DNA from: Pseudomonas guangdongensis
GTDB lineage: Bacteria > Pseudomonadota > Gammaproteobacteria > Pseudomonadales > Pseudomonadaceae
Reading direction: 5' to 3'
DNA: 64,000 nucleotides
Assembly: GCF_900105885.1 (NCBI RefSeq)
Contig: NZ_LT629780.1
Location: 1,674,001-1,738,000 of the forward strand
In this document: positions 38,351 through 47,990 of the stretch, piece by piece
Numbering within the stretch: the stretch's first letter is position 1
Layout: every line of letters starts with the position of its first letter
Position numbers and translations under genes: made by a program
Notes under the pieces: model-generated
The model's input: only the letters and a program-made list of their open reading frames with translations
What the model was told of the DNA's origin: nothing
Databases searched by the model: none

Positions 38351-41287
38351 ATGAGCCGTCCCTCCCTGATCTCCCCGCCTGCCGAGCTGCAGGCGCTGCT
38401 CGAACACAGCCTGCCGTCTTTCCTCGGGCGCCTCGATGACGCCGGTCAAGCGGCCTTCGCGGCCTGGCCGGAGGAGCGTCGCGACGCCCTGCGGCGAGTG
38501 TTCGCCGCCAGCGACTTCGTCGTCGAGCAGGCCGTGCGCGATAGCGCGATGCTCCTCGAACTGGCCGCCAGCGGCGAGCTGGAGCGGCGTCTGGCGCCCG
38601 GCGAGCTGCGCGCCCAGCTGGCCGCGGCGCTGGACGGCTGCGCCGGCGAGGACGACCTGGCGCGGCGCCTGCGCCGCTACCGCAACCGCCAGCAGACGCG
38701 GATCATCTGGCGCGACGTGACCCGTCAGGCCGATCTGGCCGAGACCTGCAGCGATCTCTCCGACCTGGCCGACGCCAGCATCGACCTGGCCTATCGCTGG
38801 CTGTACGCCCAGCAGTGCGCGCAGTCCGGTACGCCGGTCGGCCGGCGCAGCGGCGCGGCGCAGCATCTGGTGGTGCTGGGCATGGGCAAGCTGGGCGCCC
38901 ATGAGCTGAATCTGTCCTCGGATATCGACCTGATCTTCGCCTATCCCGAAGGCGGTGAGACCGAGGGCGCGCGCCGGTCGCTGGACAACCAGGAGTTCTT
39001 CACCCGTCTGGGCCAGAAGCTGATCAAGGCGCTGGATGCCATCACCATCGACGGCTTCGTGTTCCGCGTCGACATGCGCCTGCGCCCCTACGGCTCCAGC
39101 GGCCCGCTGGTCTACAGCTTCAACGCTCTGGAACAGTACTACCAGGACCAGGGCCGCGACTGGGAACGCTACGCGATGATCAAGGCGCGGGTGGTCGGCG
39201 GCGACCAGGCCGCCGGCGCGCAGCTGCAGCAGATGCTGCGGCCGTTCGTCTATCGCCGCTACCTGGACTTCTCGGCCATCGAGGCGCTGCGCAGCATGAA
39301 GCAGCTGATCCAGCAGGAGGTGCGCCGCAAGGGCATGACCGAGAACATCAAGCTCGGCGCCGGCGGCATCCGCGAGGTAGAGTTCATCGCCCAGGCCTTC
39401 CAGCTGATCCACGGCGGGCGCGACCTCAGCCTGCAGCAGCGACCGCTGCTCAAGGTGCTCGATACCCTGGCCGGGCAGGGCTACCTGCCGGCCCCGGTGG
39501 TCGACGAGCTGAAGGAGGGCTACTGCTTCCTGCGCTACCTGGAGCATGCCCTGCAGGCCATCGCCGACCGCCAGACGCAGATGCTCCCCGATGGCGAGCT
39601 GGAGCGCGCGCGGGTCGCCTTCATCATGGGCTTCGACGGCTGGAACGCGCTGCTCGACCGCCTAGCCCACTGGCGCGGGCGCGTCGACTGGCACTTCCGC
39701 CAGGTGATCGCCGACCCCGAGGACGAAGTCGGCGAGGGCCGCCAGGGCGTCGGCGACGAATGGTTGCCGCTGTGGCAGGGCGCCCTGGAGGCCGAGGCCG
39801 CGCAGCACCAGCTGCACGAGGCCGGCTTCGTCGACTCGCTCAGCGCCTGGCAGCGTATCGAGGGCCTGCAGCACAGCTCGCCGCTGCGCGCCATGCAGCG
39901 CCTGGGTCGCGAGCGGCTCGACGCCTTCATGCCGCGCCTGCTGGCGGCGATGGCCGAGCGCGACAACCCCGATCTGATGCTCGAACGGGTGCTGCCGCTG
40001 GTCGAGGCGGTGGCGCGGCGTTCCGCCTATCTGGTGCTGCTCTCGGAAAACCCCGGCGCCCTCGGCCGCCTGCTGACCCTGTGCGCCGCCAGCCCGTGGA
40101 TCGCCGAGCAGATCGCGCGCTTCCCGCTGCTGCTCGACGAGCTGCTCAATGAGGGCCGGCTGTTCAGCCCGCCGGGCAAGAGCGAGCTGGCCGCCGAGCT
40201 GCGCGAGCGTCTGACGCGCATTCCCGAGGACGACCTGGAGCAGCAGATGGAAGCGCTGCGCCACTTCAAGCTGGCCCACGGCCTGCGCGTGGCGGCTTCG
40301 GAGATCGCCGGCAGCCTGCCGCTGATGAAGGTGTCCGACTACCTGACCTGGCTGGCCGAGGCGATCCTTGAGCAGGTGCTGCAGCTGGGCTGGCGCCAGG
40401 TCACCCAGAAGCACGGCTTCCCGCTGTGCGAGGACGGCAGCCTGGCCCGCGAGCCGGAGTTCGTCATCGTCGGCTACGGCAAGCTCGGCGGCATCGAGCT
40501 GGGGCATGGCTCCGACCTGGACCTGGTGTTCATCCACAACGGCGATCCGCAGACCGAAACCGACGGCGCCAAGCCGATCGACAGCGCCCAGCTGTACACC
40601 CGCCTGGGCCAGCGGATCATCCACCTGCTCACCGCACAGACCGCCTCCGGCGCGCTCTACGAGGTCGACATGCGCCTGCGCCCGTCCGGCGCGGCGGGCC
40701 TCCTGGCCAGTTCGCTGGCGGCCTTCGAACGCTACCAGCAGGGCGAGGCCTGGACCTGGGAGCACCAGGCGCTGGTGCGCGCTCGGGTGCTGGCCGGCTC
40801 GGAGACGGTCGGCGAGCGCTTCGAGGCGATCCGCGCCGCGGTGCTCGGCCGCGAGCGCGACGAGGCGGCGCTGCGCACCGAAGTGAGCGAGATGCGCGCC
40901 AAGATGCGCGACAATCTGGCGACCCGCGCCACCGCCGGCGGTACCGCCGCAGAGGCCTTCGAGGCCGCCGCGGCCTTCGATCTCAAGCACGATGCCGGTG
41001 GTATCGTCGATATCGAATTTATGGTGCAATATGCCGTTCTGGCCTGGTCGCGGCAGTATCCGGAACTGCTGCGGTTCACCGACAACATCCGCATTCTGGA
41101 AGGGCTGGAGCGGGCTGGCCTGATCGCGAGCTCCGACGTCCGTCTCCTGCAGGAGGCCTACAAGGCCTATCGTGCAGCCGCCCACCGCCTCGCCCTGCAA
41201 AAACAGGCCGGGCAGGTCAGTGGCGATCACTTCCACGAGGAACGCCGCGGCGTGATGCGGATCTGGCGCGAGCTGGGGCTCGCCTAG
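38351..41287 (+). CDS. glnE: glutamine synthetase adenylyltransferase/adenylyl-removing enzyme
   Basis: 978-residue bifunctional enzyme that adds AMP to, or removes it from, glutamine synthetase in response to PII. Two nucleotidyltransferase domains are visible: the de-adenylylase GMGKLGAHELNLSSDIDLIF near residue 176 and the adenylylase GYGKLGGIELGHGSDLDLVF near 707. Each is followed by a helical GlnD-UTase-like domain (DMRLRPYG and DMRLRPSG present). Length is the family standard. It is followed by ilvE after 96 bp. Confidence 0.95.
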   Translation: MSRPSLISPPAELQALLEHSLPSFLGRLDDAGQAAFAAWPEERRDALRRVFAASDFVVEQAVRDSAMLLELAASGELERRLAPGELRAQLAAALDGCAGEDDLARRLRRYRNRQQTRIIWRDVTRQADLAETCSDLSDLADASIDLAYRWLYAQQCAQSGTPVGRRSGAAQHLVVLGMGKLGAHELNLSSDIDLIFAYPEGGETEGARRSLDNQEFFTRLGQKLIKALDAITIDGFVFRVDMRLRPYGSSGPLVYSFNALEQYYQDQGRDWERYAMIKARVVGGDQAAGAQLQQMLRPFVYRRYLDFSAIEALRSMKQLIQQEVRRKGMTENIKLGAGGIREVEFIAQAFQLIHGGRDLSLQQRPLLKVLDTLAGQGYLPAPVVDELKEGYCFLRYLEHALQAIADRQTQMLPDGELERARVAFIMGFDGWNALLDRLAHWRGRVDWHFRQVIADPEDEVGEGRQGVGDEWLPLWQGALEAEAAQHQLHEAGFVDSLSAWQRIEGLQHSSPLRAMQRLGRERLDAFMPRLLAAMAERDNPDLMLERVLPLVEAVARRSAYLVLLSENPGALGRLLTLCAASPWIAEQIARFPLLLDELLNEGRLFSPPGKSELAAELRERLTRIPEDDLEQQMEALRHFKLAHGLRVAASEIAGSLPLMKVSDYLTWLAEAILEQVLQLGWRQVTQKHGFPLCEDGSLAREPEFVIVGYGKLGGIELGHGSDLDLVFIHNGDPQTETDGAKPIDSAQLYTRLGQRIIHLLTAQTASGALYEVDMRLRPSGAAGLLASSLAAFERYQQGEAWTWEHQALVRARVLAGSETVGERFEAIRAAVLGRERDEAALRTEVSEMRAKMRDNLATRATAGGTAAEAFEAAAAFDLKHDAGGIVDIEFMVQYAVLAWSRQYPELLRFTDNIRILEGLERAGLIASSDVRLLQEAYKAYRAAAHRLALQKQAGQVSGDHFHEERRGVMRIWRELGLA

Positions 41288-41383
41288 TCCCATTGCGACA
41301 GGAAGACTGACACGGCGGGCAGCGCGCTGTCCGCCCCGGGCCTGTTGATGGCAAACCCGAATTCTTGAAGGAGCTGGCAAAAA

Positions 41384-42307
41384 ATGTCGATGGCCGATCG
41401 TGATGGCGTTATCTGGTATGACGGCAAACTGGTGCCCTGGCGCGAAGCCAACACCCATGTGCTGACCCACTCCCTGCACTACGGCATGGGCGTGTTCGAG
41501 GGCGTGCGCGCCTACAAGACCCCCGATGGCACCGCCATCTTCCGTCTGCAGGCGCACACCGATCGTCTGTTCGACTCCGCGCACATCATGGGCATGAAGA
41601 TCCCGTTCACCAAGGACGAGATCAACGAGGCCACCCGCGCCGCGGTGCGCGAGAACAACCTGGACAGCGCCTACATTCGTCCGCTGGCCTTCTACGGCTC
41701 CGAAGGCATGGGCATCCGCGCCGACAACCTGAAGGTCCACGTGGTCATCGCCGCCTGGCATTGGGGCGCCTACATGGGCGAGGAAGCGCTGGAAACCGGC
41801 ATCAAGATCCGCACCAGCTCGTTCACCCGTCACCACGTGAACATCTCGATGACCCGCGCCAAGGCCAGCGGTCACTACATCAACTCGATGCTGGCCCTGC
41901 AGGAAGCCGTCTCCGCCGGCGCCGACGAGGCCCTGCTGCTGGATCCGGAAGGCTACGTGGCCGAGGGTTCGGGCGAGAACATCTTCATCGTCAAGGACGG
42001 CGTGATCTACACCCCCGAGGTCACCGCCTGCCTGAACGGCATCACCCGCAATACCGTGCTGACCCTGGCCCGCGAGCAGGGCGTGGAGATCGTCGAGAAG
42101 CGCATCACCCGCGACGAGGTATACATCGCCGACGAGGCCTTCTTCACCGGTACCGCCGCCGAAGTGACCCCGATCCGCGAACTGGACGGCCGCCAGATCG
42201 GCGCCGGCCGCCGCGGCCCGGTCACCGAGAAGCTGCAGAAAGCCTACTTCGACCTGGTCACCGGCCAGACCCAGGCCCACGCCGAGTGGCGCACCCTGGT
42301 CAAGTAA
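41384..42307 (+). CDS. ilvE: branched-chain amino acid aminotransferase
   Basis: 307-residue fold-type IV PLP aminotransferase for the last step of Leu, Ile and Val synthesis. The PLP Lys lies in MTRAKASGHYINSMLA. The conserved EGSGENIFIVKDG and FFTGTAAEVTPIRE phosphate-binding segments are present. Start ATG with GGAG upstream; length normal. Its 3' end runs into a long inverted repeat that may terminate the transcript before the LPS operon. Confidence 0.95.
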   Translation: MSMADRDGVIWYDGKLVPWREANTHVLTHSLHYGMGVFEGVRAYKTPDGTAIFRLQAHTDRLFDSAHIMGMKIPFTKDEINEATRAAVRENNLDSAYIRPLAFYGSEGMGIRADNLKVHVVIAAWHWGAYMGEEALETGIKIRTSSFTRHHVNISMTRAKASGHYINSMLALQEAVSAGADEALLLDPEGYVAEGSGENIFIVKDGVIYTPEVTACLNGITRNTVLTLAREQGVEIVEKRITRDEVYIADEAFFTGTAAEVTPIRELDGRQIGAGRRGPVTEKLQKAYFDLVTGQTQAHAEWRTLVK

Positions 42308-42319
42308 GCGGCATGCGCG

Positions 42320-42452
42320 CGTAGGGTGGGTTGGCCGCTGCGCGGCGTAACCCACCATCCGGCCCATCGGGCCGGCCAGCGGTGGACCCGCCGGCGGATG
42401 CCTGCGGCATCCCTGGTGGGTTACGCTGCTGGCGCAGCTGACCCACCCTACG
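42320..42452. repeat. 133-bp inverted-repeat element (REP/MITE-like) between ilvE and waaF
   Basis: The outer arms CGTAGGGTGGGTT and its reverse complement enclose further complementary blocks (GCGTAACCCACCA against TGGTGGGTTACGC) and a GC-rich centre. The whole would fold as a long imperfect hairpin. The GTAGGGTGGGTTA core is a common dispersed repeat in Pseudomonas genomes from memory. It fills the space between the two genes. Confidence 0.7.
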
Positions 42453-42474
42453 ATTTCCTGCTTCCGGCTCTTCT

Positions 42475-43524
42475 ATGAATATCCTGATCATCGGCCCCAG
42501 CTGGGTAGGCGACATGGTGATGGCGCAGACGCTGTTCCAGTGTCTCAGGCAGCGCCACCCCGGTTGCCAGATCGACGTGCTGGCCCCGGAGTGGAGCCGG
42601 CCGATCCTCGAACGCATGCCCGAGGTGCGCGCTGCGCTGAGCTTCCCGTTCGGCCATGGCGTGCTCGACCTCGCCGGGCGCCGCAGGATCGGCCAGTCGC
42701 TGGCCGGCCAGTACGACCAGGCGATCCTCCTGCCCAACTCGCTGAAATCCGCGCTGGTGCCGTTCTTCGCCGGCATCCCGACGCGCACCGGCTGGCGCGG
42801 CGAGATGCGCTACGTGCTGCTCAACGACATCCGCACGCTGGACAAGGCGCGCTACCCGCTGATGATCGAGCGCTTCATGGCCCTGGCCTTCGCGCCCGGC
42901 GCCGCGTTGCCGCAACCCTATCCGCGCCCGCAACTGGCCATCGACCCGGCCAGCCGCTCTGCGGCGCTGGCCAAGTTCGGCCTGGAGCTGGACCGCCCGG
43001 TGCTGGCGCTGTGTCCCGGCGCCGAGTTCGGCGAGGCCAAGCGCTGGCCGGCCAGCCACTACGCCGCGGTGGCCGACGCCAAGATCCGCGCCGGCTGGCA
43101 GGTCTGGCTGTTCGGCTCGAAGAACGACCACCCGGTCGGCGAGGCGATCCGCGACGAGCTGATCCCCGGCCTCAAGGAGGAAGCGGTCAACCTGGCCGGC
43201 GCGACCAGCCTGGCCGAGGCCATCGACCTGCTGTCCTGCGCCGATGCGGTGGTGTCCAACGATTCGGGGCTGATGCACGTGGCTGCCGCGCTGAACCGCC
43301 CGCTGGTGGCGGTGTACGGCTCCACCTCGCCGCAGTTCACGCCGCCCCTGGCCGAGCAGGTGGAAATCGTCCGCCTGGGCCTGGAGTGCAGCCCGTGCTT
43401 CGAGCGCACCTGCCGCTTCGGCCATTACAACTGCCTGCGCGACCTGTCGCCGCAGCCGGTGCTGGACGCCCTGCAGCGCCTGGCCGGCGAGCCGCTGGCC
43501 GATCCCTTGCCGCAGGTGGACTGA
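42475..43524 (+). CDS. waaF: LPS ADP-heptose heptosyltransferase II
   Basis: 349-residue GT9 enzyme that adds the second heptose to the inner core. The N-terminal MNILIIGPSWVGDMVMAQTL is diagnostic, with CPGAEFGEAKRWP and the donor-binding NDSGLMHVAAAL in the C-terminal half. It starts the long LPS core operon; the next gene begins at the base after its stop. Cytoplasmic, associated with the inner membrane. Confidence 0.95.
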   Translation: MNILIIGPSWVGDMVMAQTLFQCLRQRHPGCQIDVLAPEWSRPILERMPEVRAALSFPFGHGVLDLAGRRRIGQSLAGQYDQAILLPNSLKSALVPFFAGIPTRTGWRGEMRYVLLNDIRTLDKARYPLMIERFMALAFAPGAALPQPYPRPQLAIDPASRSAALAKFGLELDRPVLALCPGAEFGEAKRWPASHYAAVADAKIRAGWQVWLFGSKNDHPVGEAIRDELIPGLKEEAVNLAGATSLAEAIDLLSCADAVVSNDSGLMHVAAALNRPLVAVYGSTSPQFTPPLAEQVEIVRLGLECSPCFERTCRFGHYNCLRDLSPQPVLDALQRLAGEPLADPLPQVD

Positions 43525-44586
43525 GTGCGCGTCCTGCTGATCAAGACCTCGTCGCTGGGCGATGTCATCCACAGCCTGCCGGCGCTCACCGACGCCGCGC
43601 GGGCGATTCCCGAGATCCGCTTCGACTGGGTGGTCGAGGAAGGCTTCGCGGAGATTCCCGCCTGGCATCCGGCGGTCGAGCAGGTCATCCCGGTGGCCCT
43701 GCGCCGCTGGCGCAAGCGGCCCTGGCAGACCTGGCGCAGCGGCGAGTGGCGCACCTTCAAGCGCGCCGTCGCCGCCCACGAGTACGATCTGGTGATCGAC
43801 GCCCAGGGCTTGTTGAAGAGCGCCTGGCTGACCCGCTACGCCCGCGGCCCGGTGGCCGGCCTGGACCGCGCCAGCGCCCGCGAGCCGCTGGCCAGCCGCT
43901 TCTACGATCTCGGCTTCGCGGTGCCCTGGGGCATGCACGCGGTCGAGCGGGTGCGCCAGCTGTTCGCCCAGGCCCTCGGCTATGCGCTGCCCGAGGGCGG
44001 CGGCGACTACGCACTGGATCGCCAGTGCCTGCTGGCCGGGCGCAGCCCCGAGACGCCCTACCTGCTGCTGCTGCACGGCACCACCTGGGTCACCAAGCAC
44101 TGGCCGGAGCGCTACTGGCGCGAGCTGGCCGAGCGGCTCTGCGCCCAAGGCTGGGCGCTGCGCCTGCCGTGGGGCAATGCCGAGGAAAAGGCCCGCGCCG
44201 AACGCATCGCCGCCGGTCTGGCCGGCGTGCGGGTGCTGCCGAAGCTCAATCTGGCCGGCATCGCCGCCGAACTGGCCGGCGCCAGCGCCTGCGTGGCGGT
44301 GGACACCGGCCTCGGCCACCTGGCCGCGGCGCTCGACGTGCCCACCGTGTCCCTCTACGGCCCGACCAACCCGGGCTACACCGGCGCCTACGGGCACGGC
44401 CAGCTGCACCTGGCCAGCGATTTCCCCTGCGCGCCCTGCCTGAAGAAGCACTGCGCCTACGTGCCCTCCGACGAGGACCGCCAGCGCTTCGACCTGACCA
44501 CGGAACAGCCGCTGTGCTTCACCCGCCTGAATCCGGCGCGGGTCGCCGCCGAACTGGCGGCCCTGCTGCCTTCGAGAATCGCCTGA
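43525..44586 (+). CDS. waaC: LPS heptosyltransferase I
   Basis: 353-residue GT9 enzyme that adds the first heptose to Kdo. N-terminal MRVLLIKTSSLGDVIHSLPA and C-terminal VDTGLGHLAAALDVPTVSLY are the family signatures. Start is GTG immediately after the waaF stop, and the stop overlaps the waaG ATG by one base (TGATG), so translation is coupled on both sides. Confidence 0.95.
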   Translation: MRVLLIKTSSLGDVIHSLPALTDAARAIPEIRFDWVVEEGFAEIPAWHPAVEQVIPVALRRWRKRPWQTWRSGEWRTFKRAVAAHEYDLVIDAQGLLKSAWLTRYARGPVAGLDRASAREPLASRFYDLGFAVPWGMHAVERVRQLFAQALGYALPEGGGDYALDRQCLLAGRSPETPYLLLLHGTTWVTKHWPERYWRELAERLCAQGWALRLPWGNAEEKARAERIAAGLAGVRVLPKLNLAGIAAELAGASACVAVDTGLGHLAAALDVPTVSLYGPTNPGYTGAYGHGQLHLASDFPCAPCLKKHCAYVPSDEDRQRFDLTTEQPLCFTRLNPARVAAELAALLPSRIA

Positions 44587-45713
44587 TGCAACTGGCCTTC
44601 GTGCTCTACAAGTACTTCCCCTATGGCGGGCTGCAGCGCGACTTCCTGCGCATCGCCCTGGAATGCCAGCGCCGCGGCCACGCCATCCGTGTCTACACGC
44701 CGATCTGGGAGGGCGAGGTGCCCGCCGGCTTCGACGTGCGGGTGGCCAGGATCCGCTCCTGGTCCAACCACCGGCGCAACGAGAAGTTCAGCGCCTGGCT
44801 GGCCGCCGATCTGGCCCGCGACCCGGTCGACCGGGTGGTCGGCTTCAACAAGATGCCGGGCCTGGACGTCTACTACGCCGCCGACGGCTGTTTCGAGGAC
44901 AAGGCGCAGACCCTGCGCAATCCGCTGTACCGCTTCAGCAAGCGCTACAAGCACTTCGCCGCCTACGAGCGCGCGGTGTTCGCCCCCGAGGCGAAGACCC
45001 AGATCCTGATGATTTCCGAGGTGCAGCAGCCGCTGTTCGTCAAGCACTACGCCACCCCGGCCGGACGCTTCCACCTGCTGCCGCCGGGCATCGCCCAGGA
45101 TCGCCGCGCGCCGGCCAACGCCGCCGCGATCCGCGCCGAGTTCCGTCAGGAGTTCGCGCTGGGCGACGACGATCTGCTGCTGGTGCAGATCGGCTCGGGG
45201 TTCAAGACCAAGGGTCTGGACCGCAGCCTCAAGGCGCTCGCCGCGCTGCCGCGCGAGCTTAAAAAACGCACCCGGCTGATCGCCATCGGCCAGGACGACC
45301 CCAGGCCGTTCCTGCTGCAGGTCAAGGCCCTCGGCCTGTCCGAGCAGGTGCAGATCCTCAAGGGGCGCAGCGACATCCCGCGTTTCCTGCTCGGCGCCGA
45401 CCTGCTGATCCACCCGGCCTACAACGAGAACACCGGCACCGTGCTGCTCGAGGCGCTGGTCTCCGGCCTGCCGGTGCTGGTCAGCGACGTGTGCGGCTAC
45501 GCCCACTACATCGGCGATGCCGACTGCGGCCGGGTGCTGCCCAGCCCGTTCGAGCAGGAGCGCCTCAACCGGTACCTGGCCGAGATGCTCGCCGACGCCG
45601 CGGCGCGCGCGCGCTGGGGCGCCAACGGCCTGGCCTATGCCGATACGGCGGACCTCTACTCCATGCCGCAGAAGGCCGCCGACGTGATCCTCGGGGAAGG
45701 GACATGCAACTGA
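44586..45713 (+). CDS. waaG: LPS core UDP-glucose/galactosamine transferase WaaG (GT4)
   Basis: 375-residue GT-B fold glycosyltransferase that adds the first outer-core hexose. MQLAFVLYKYFPYGGLQRDF contains the acceptor-side loop; the donor-side NENTGTVLLEALVSGLP carries the E-x7-E motif. In P. aeruginosa the enzyme transfers GalNAc. A longer open frame upstream is out-of-frame waaF/waaC sequence. The ATG overlaps the waaC stop. Confidence 0.94.
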   Translation: MQLAFVLYKYFPYGGLQRDFLRIALECQRRGHAIRVYTPIWEGEVPAGFDVRVARIRSWSNHRRNEKFSAWLAADLARDPVDRVVGFNKMPGLDVYYAADGCFEDKAQTLRNPLYRFSKRYKHFAAYERAVFAPEAKTQILMISEVQQPLFVKHYATPAGRFHLLPPGIAQDRRAPANAAAIRAEFRQEFALGDDDLLLVQIGSGFKTKGLDRSLKALAALPRELKKRTRLIAIGQDDPRPFLLQVKALGLSEQVQILKGRSDIPRFLLGADLLIHPAYNENTGTVLLEALVSGLPVLVSDVCGYAHYIGDADCGRVLPSPFEQERLNRYLAEMLADAAARARWGANGLAYADTADLYSMPQKAADVILGEGTCN

Positions 45714-46510
45714 TCCTCGCCGAACCCTTCAAGACCCTCTGGCAGGGCAAGGACGCCTTCGCCGAAGTGGAAAAGCTCGACGGCCAGGTCTACCGCGAGC
45801 TGGAGGGGCGCCGCACCCTGCGCACCGAGGTCGCCGGGCGTGGCTACTTCGTCAAGATCCATCGCGGCATCGGCTGGGGCGAGATCGTCAAGAACCTGCT
45901 CACCGCCAAGGCCCCGGTGCTCGGCGCCGGCCAGGAGTGGACGGCGATCCGCCGCCTCACCGAGGCCGGCGTGCCGACCATGACCGCGGTGGCCTTCGGC
46001 GAGCGCGGCCTGAACCCCGCCGCGCAGCACTCCTTCATCGTCACCGAGGAGCTGGCGCCCACCGTCAGCCTCGAAGACTTCAGCCTCGACTGGCGCAGCA
46101 ACCCGCCGGCGCCGCGCCTCAAGCGCGCGCTGATCCGCCGCGTCGCCGAGATGGTCGGCGCCATGCATCGCGCCGGGGTCAACCACCGCGATTGCTACAT
46201 CTGCCACTTCTTGTTGCATACGGACAAGGCGGTGAGCGCCGACGACTTCCGCCTGTCGCTGATCGACCTGCACCGCGCCCAGACCCGCGAGCGTGTGCCG
46301 CGCCGCTGGCGCGACAAGGACCTGGCCGCGCTGTACTTCTCGGCGCTGGACATCGGCCTGACCCGTCGCGACCTGCTGCGTTTTCTCAAGGACTACTTCC
46401 GCCGTCCGCTGCGCGACACGCTGCGCGACGAGGCGCGCCTGCTCGGCTGGCTGGAGCGCAAGGCGGCGAAGCTCTACGCGCGCAAGCAGCGCTACGGGGA
46501 TGCGCTCTGA
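45704..46510 (+). CDS. waaP: LPS core heptose(I) kinase WaaP
   Basis: 268-residue inner-core kinase that phosphorylates heptose I, essential for LPS export in P. aeruginosa. The eukaryotic-kinase-like catalytic loop is NHRDCYICHFLL with catalytic D163, and the metal-binding segment is SLIDLHRAQ. Length equals PAO1 WaaP. Its ATG lies within the last 10 bases of waaG; GGGGAAGGG precedes it. Confidence 0.95.
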   Translation: MQLILAEPFKTLWQGKDAFAEVEKLDGQVYRELEGRRTLRTEVAGRGYFVKIHRGIGWGEIVKNLLTAKAPVLGAGQEWTAIRRLTEAGVPTMTAVAFGERGLNPAAQHSFIVTEELAPTVSLEDFSLDWRSNPPAPRLKRALIRRVAEMVGAMHRAGVNHRDCYICHFLLHTDKAVSADDFRLSLIDLHRAQTRERVPRRWRDKDLAALYFSALDIGLTRRDLLRFLKDYFRRPLRDTLRDEARLLGWLERKAAKLYARKQRYGDAL

Positions 46511-47244
46511 TGGCGGCCTGGACACTCGACCCCGGCTATGCCGCGCTGCACGCCGACTTCGGCAGTCTGGCGGCGGTGTTCGCCCTGCAGGGCGAGCGCA
46601 TCACCTCCGATCCGCTCTCCGAGCTGATCCGCATCGAGCGTGCGGGCGTGCGTTATTACGTCAAGCGCTACAGCGGCGGCGGCAAGGGCCTGCGCCGCTG
46701 GCTGGGCCGGCCACGGGTCAAGGCCGAATGGCAGAACCTGCGCCACTTCGCCAAGTGGGGCATTCCCACCGCGCCCATCGTCGCCTGGGGGCTGGAGCGG
46801 CGCGGCGGGGTGTTCGCGCGCGGCGCGATGATCACCCGCGAACTGCCGGGAACCCTCGATCTGGCCGAGCTGGCCCAGCGTGGCGATCCGCGCCTGCGCG
46901 ACGGCGCCTGGGTGCGCCAGGTCAGCGCGCAGATCGCCATGGCGACCCGGCGCATGCACGACCACCACTTCACCCACAACGACCTGAAGTGGCGCAACCT
47001 GCTGGTCGACGAGGAGGGCCGGGTGTTCCTCATCGACTGCCCGTCCGGCAGCTTCTGGTGGGGGCCGCTGCTGCGCCGGCGCATCGTCAAGGACCTGGCC
47101 TGCCTGGACAAGGTCGCCAAGTACGTGCTGAGCCGCAGCCAGCGGCTGCGCTTCTACCTGCAATACCGCGGCCGCGCGCGGCTGAACGACGCCGACAAGC
47201 GACGCATCCGGCAGATCGTCGGCTACTTCGAGGGAAGGGAATGA
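46510..47244 (+). CDS. LPS core kinase, WaaP/InaA family (WapP position)
   Basis: 244-residue cytoplasmic kinase following waaP with overlapping stop/start (TGATG). It has the nucleotide-site YYVKRYSGGGKG, the complete catalytic loop HNDLKWRNLL (D158) and VFLIDCPSG as the metal-binding segment. It should add a further phosphate to inner-core heptose. It sits where I recall P. aeruginosa wapP (PA5008). All catalytic residues are present. Confidence 0.88.
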   Translation: MAAWTLDPGYAALHADFGSLAAVFALQGERITSDPLSELIRIERAGVRYYVKRYSGGGKGLRRWLGRPRVKAEWQNLRHFAKWGIPTAPIVAWGLERRGGVFARGAMITRELPGTLDLAELAQRGDPRLRDGAWVRQVSAQIAMATRRMHDHHFTHNDLKWRNLLVDEEGRVFLIDCPSGSFWWGPLLRRRIVKDLACLDKVAKYVLSRSQRLRFYLQYRGRARLNDADKRRIRQIVGYFEGRE

Positions 47245-47990
47245 AGGACTTCATCGCCGGCGAAGACCGTCTGCTACTGGCCCGCCATGGCCTGGACAAC
47301 TTCGCCGCGCTCTGGGCGCTGGAGCTGCCGGCGGTCGACGAGCCGAACACCGAGCGCGGCGGCTGGAGCAGCGTCTGTCGTCTGGAGCTGGAAGATCGCG
47401 CCTACTACCTCAAGCGTCAGCGCAACCACCTGACCCGCAGCCTGTGCCATCCGCTGGGCGAGCCGACCTTCGCCCGCGAGCTGCGCAACATCCAGCGCTA
47501 CCAGGCACTGAAGATTCCCGCCTTGAGCGCCGCCTTCTACGCCGAACGGCGCCTCGACGGCGACCGCTGCGCCATCCTGCTGACCCATGCGCTGGACGGC
47601 TGGCGCGACCTGAACGACTGGCTGGACGACTGGGCGAGCCTGCCCGGCGTCGAGCAGCGCGCCATCCTGCGCGCCTGCGGCGAGCTGATCCGCCGCCTGC
47701 ACGGCGCCCGGCAGATGCACGGCTGCCTGTATCCCAAACACATCTTCCTGCGCCGCGAGGCCGACGGCTTCCGCGCCTGCCTGATCGACCTGGAGAAGAC
47801 CCGGCCGTTCTGGCTGGCGCAGCGCGACCGCATCAAGGACCTGGAAACCCTGCTGCGGCGCAGCGCGCGCAGCTGGGGCGACAAGGACCTGCGCGTGCTG
47901 CTCGGCTTCTACCTCGACGAGTTCGAGCGTCTCGACCAGTGGAGCGCGCGCCTGGCCGCGCGCCACAGCGACAAGGCGAACCGCCGATGA
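47241..47990 (+). CDS. InaA-type LPS kinase-like protein with atypical catalytic loop
   Basis: 249 residues, overlapping the previous gene by 4 bases (ATGA). Kinase features are RAYYLKRQ (ATP-site Lys), RLHGARQMH and CLIDLEKTRP (metal-binding Asp). The catalytic loop reads MHGCLYPKHIFL. Aligned with WaaP HRDCYICHFLL, the Tyr and second His match but the catalytic Asp is replaced by C162. Either it uses another base or it is a pseudokinase. Position matches the wapQ-like gene of P. aeruginosa from memory. Confidence 0.85.
   Translation: MKDFIAGEDRLLLARHGLDNFAALWALELPAVDEPNTERGGWSSVCRLELEDRAYYLKRQRNHLTRSLCHPLGEPTFARELRNIQRYQALKIPALSAAFYAERRLDGDRCAILLTHALDGWRDLNDWLDDWASLPGVEQRAILRACGELIRRLHGARQMHGCLYPKHIFLRREADGFRACLIDLEKTRPFWLAQRDRIKDLETLLRRSARSWGDKDLRVLLGFYLDEFERLDQWSARLAARHSDKANRR

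Noticed and set aside
39662..42367. 901-codon minus-strand frame opposite glnE and ilvE
   Set aside because: It spans two well-conserved genes on the other strand and shows no motif.
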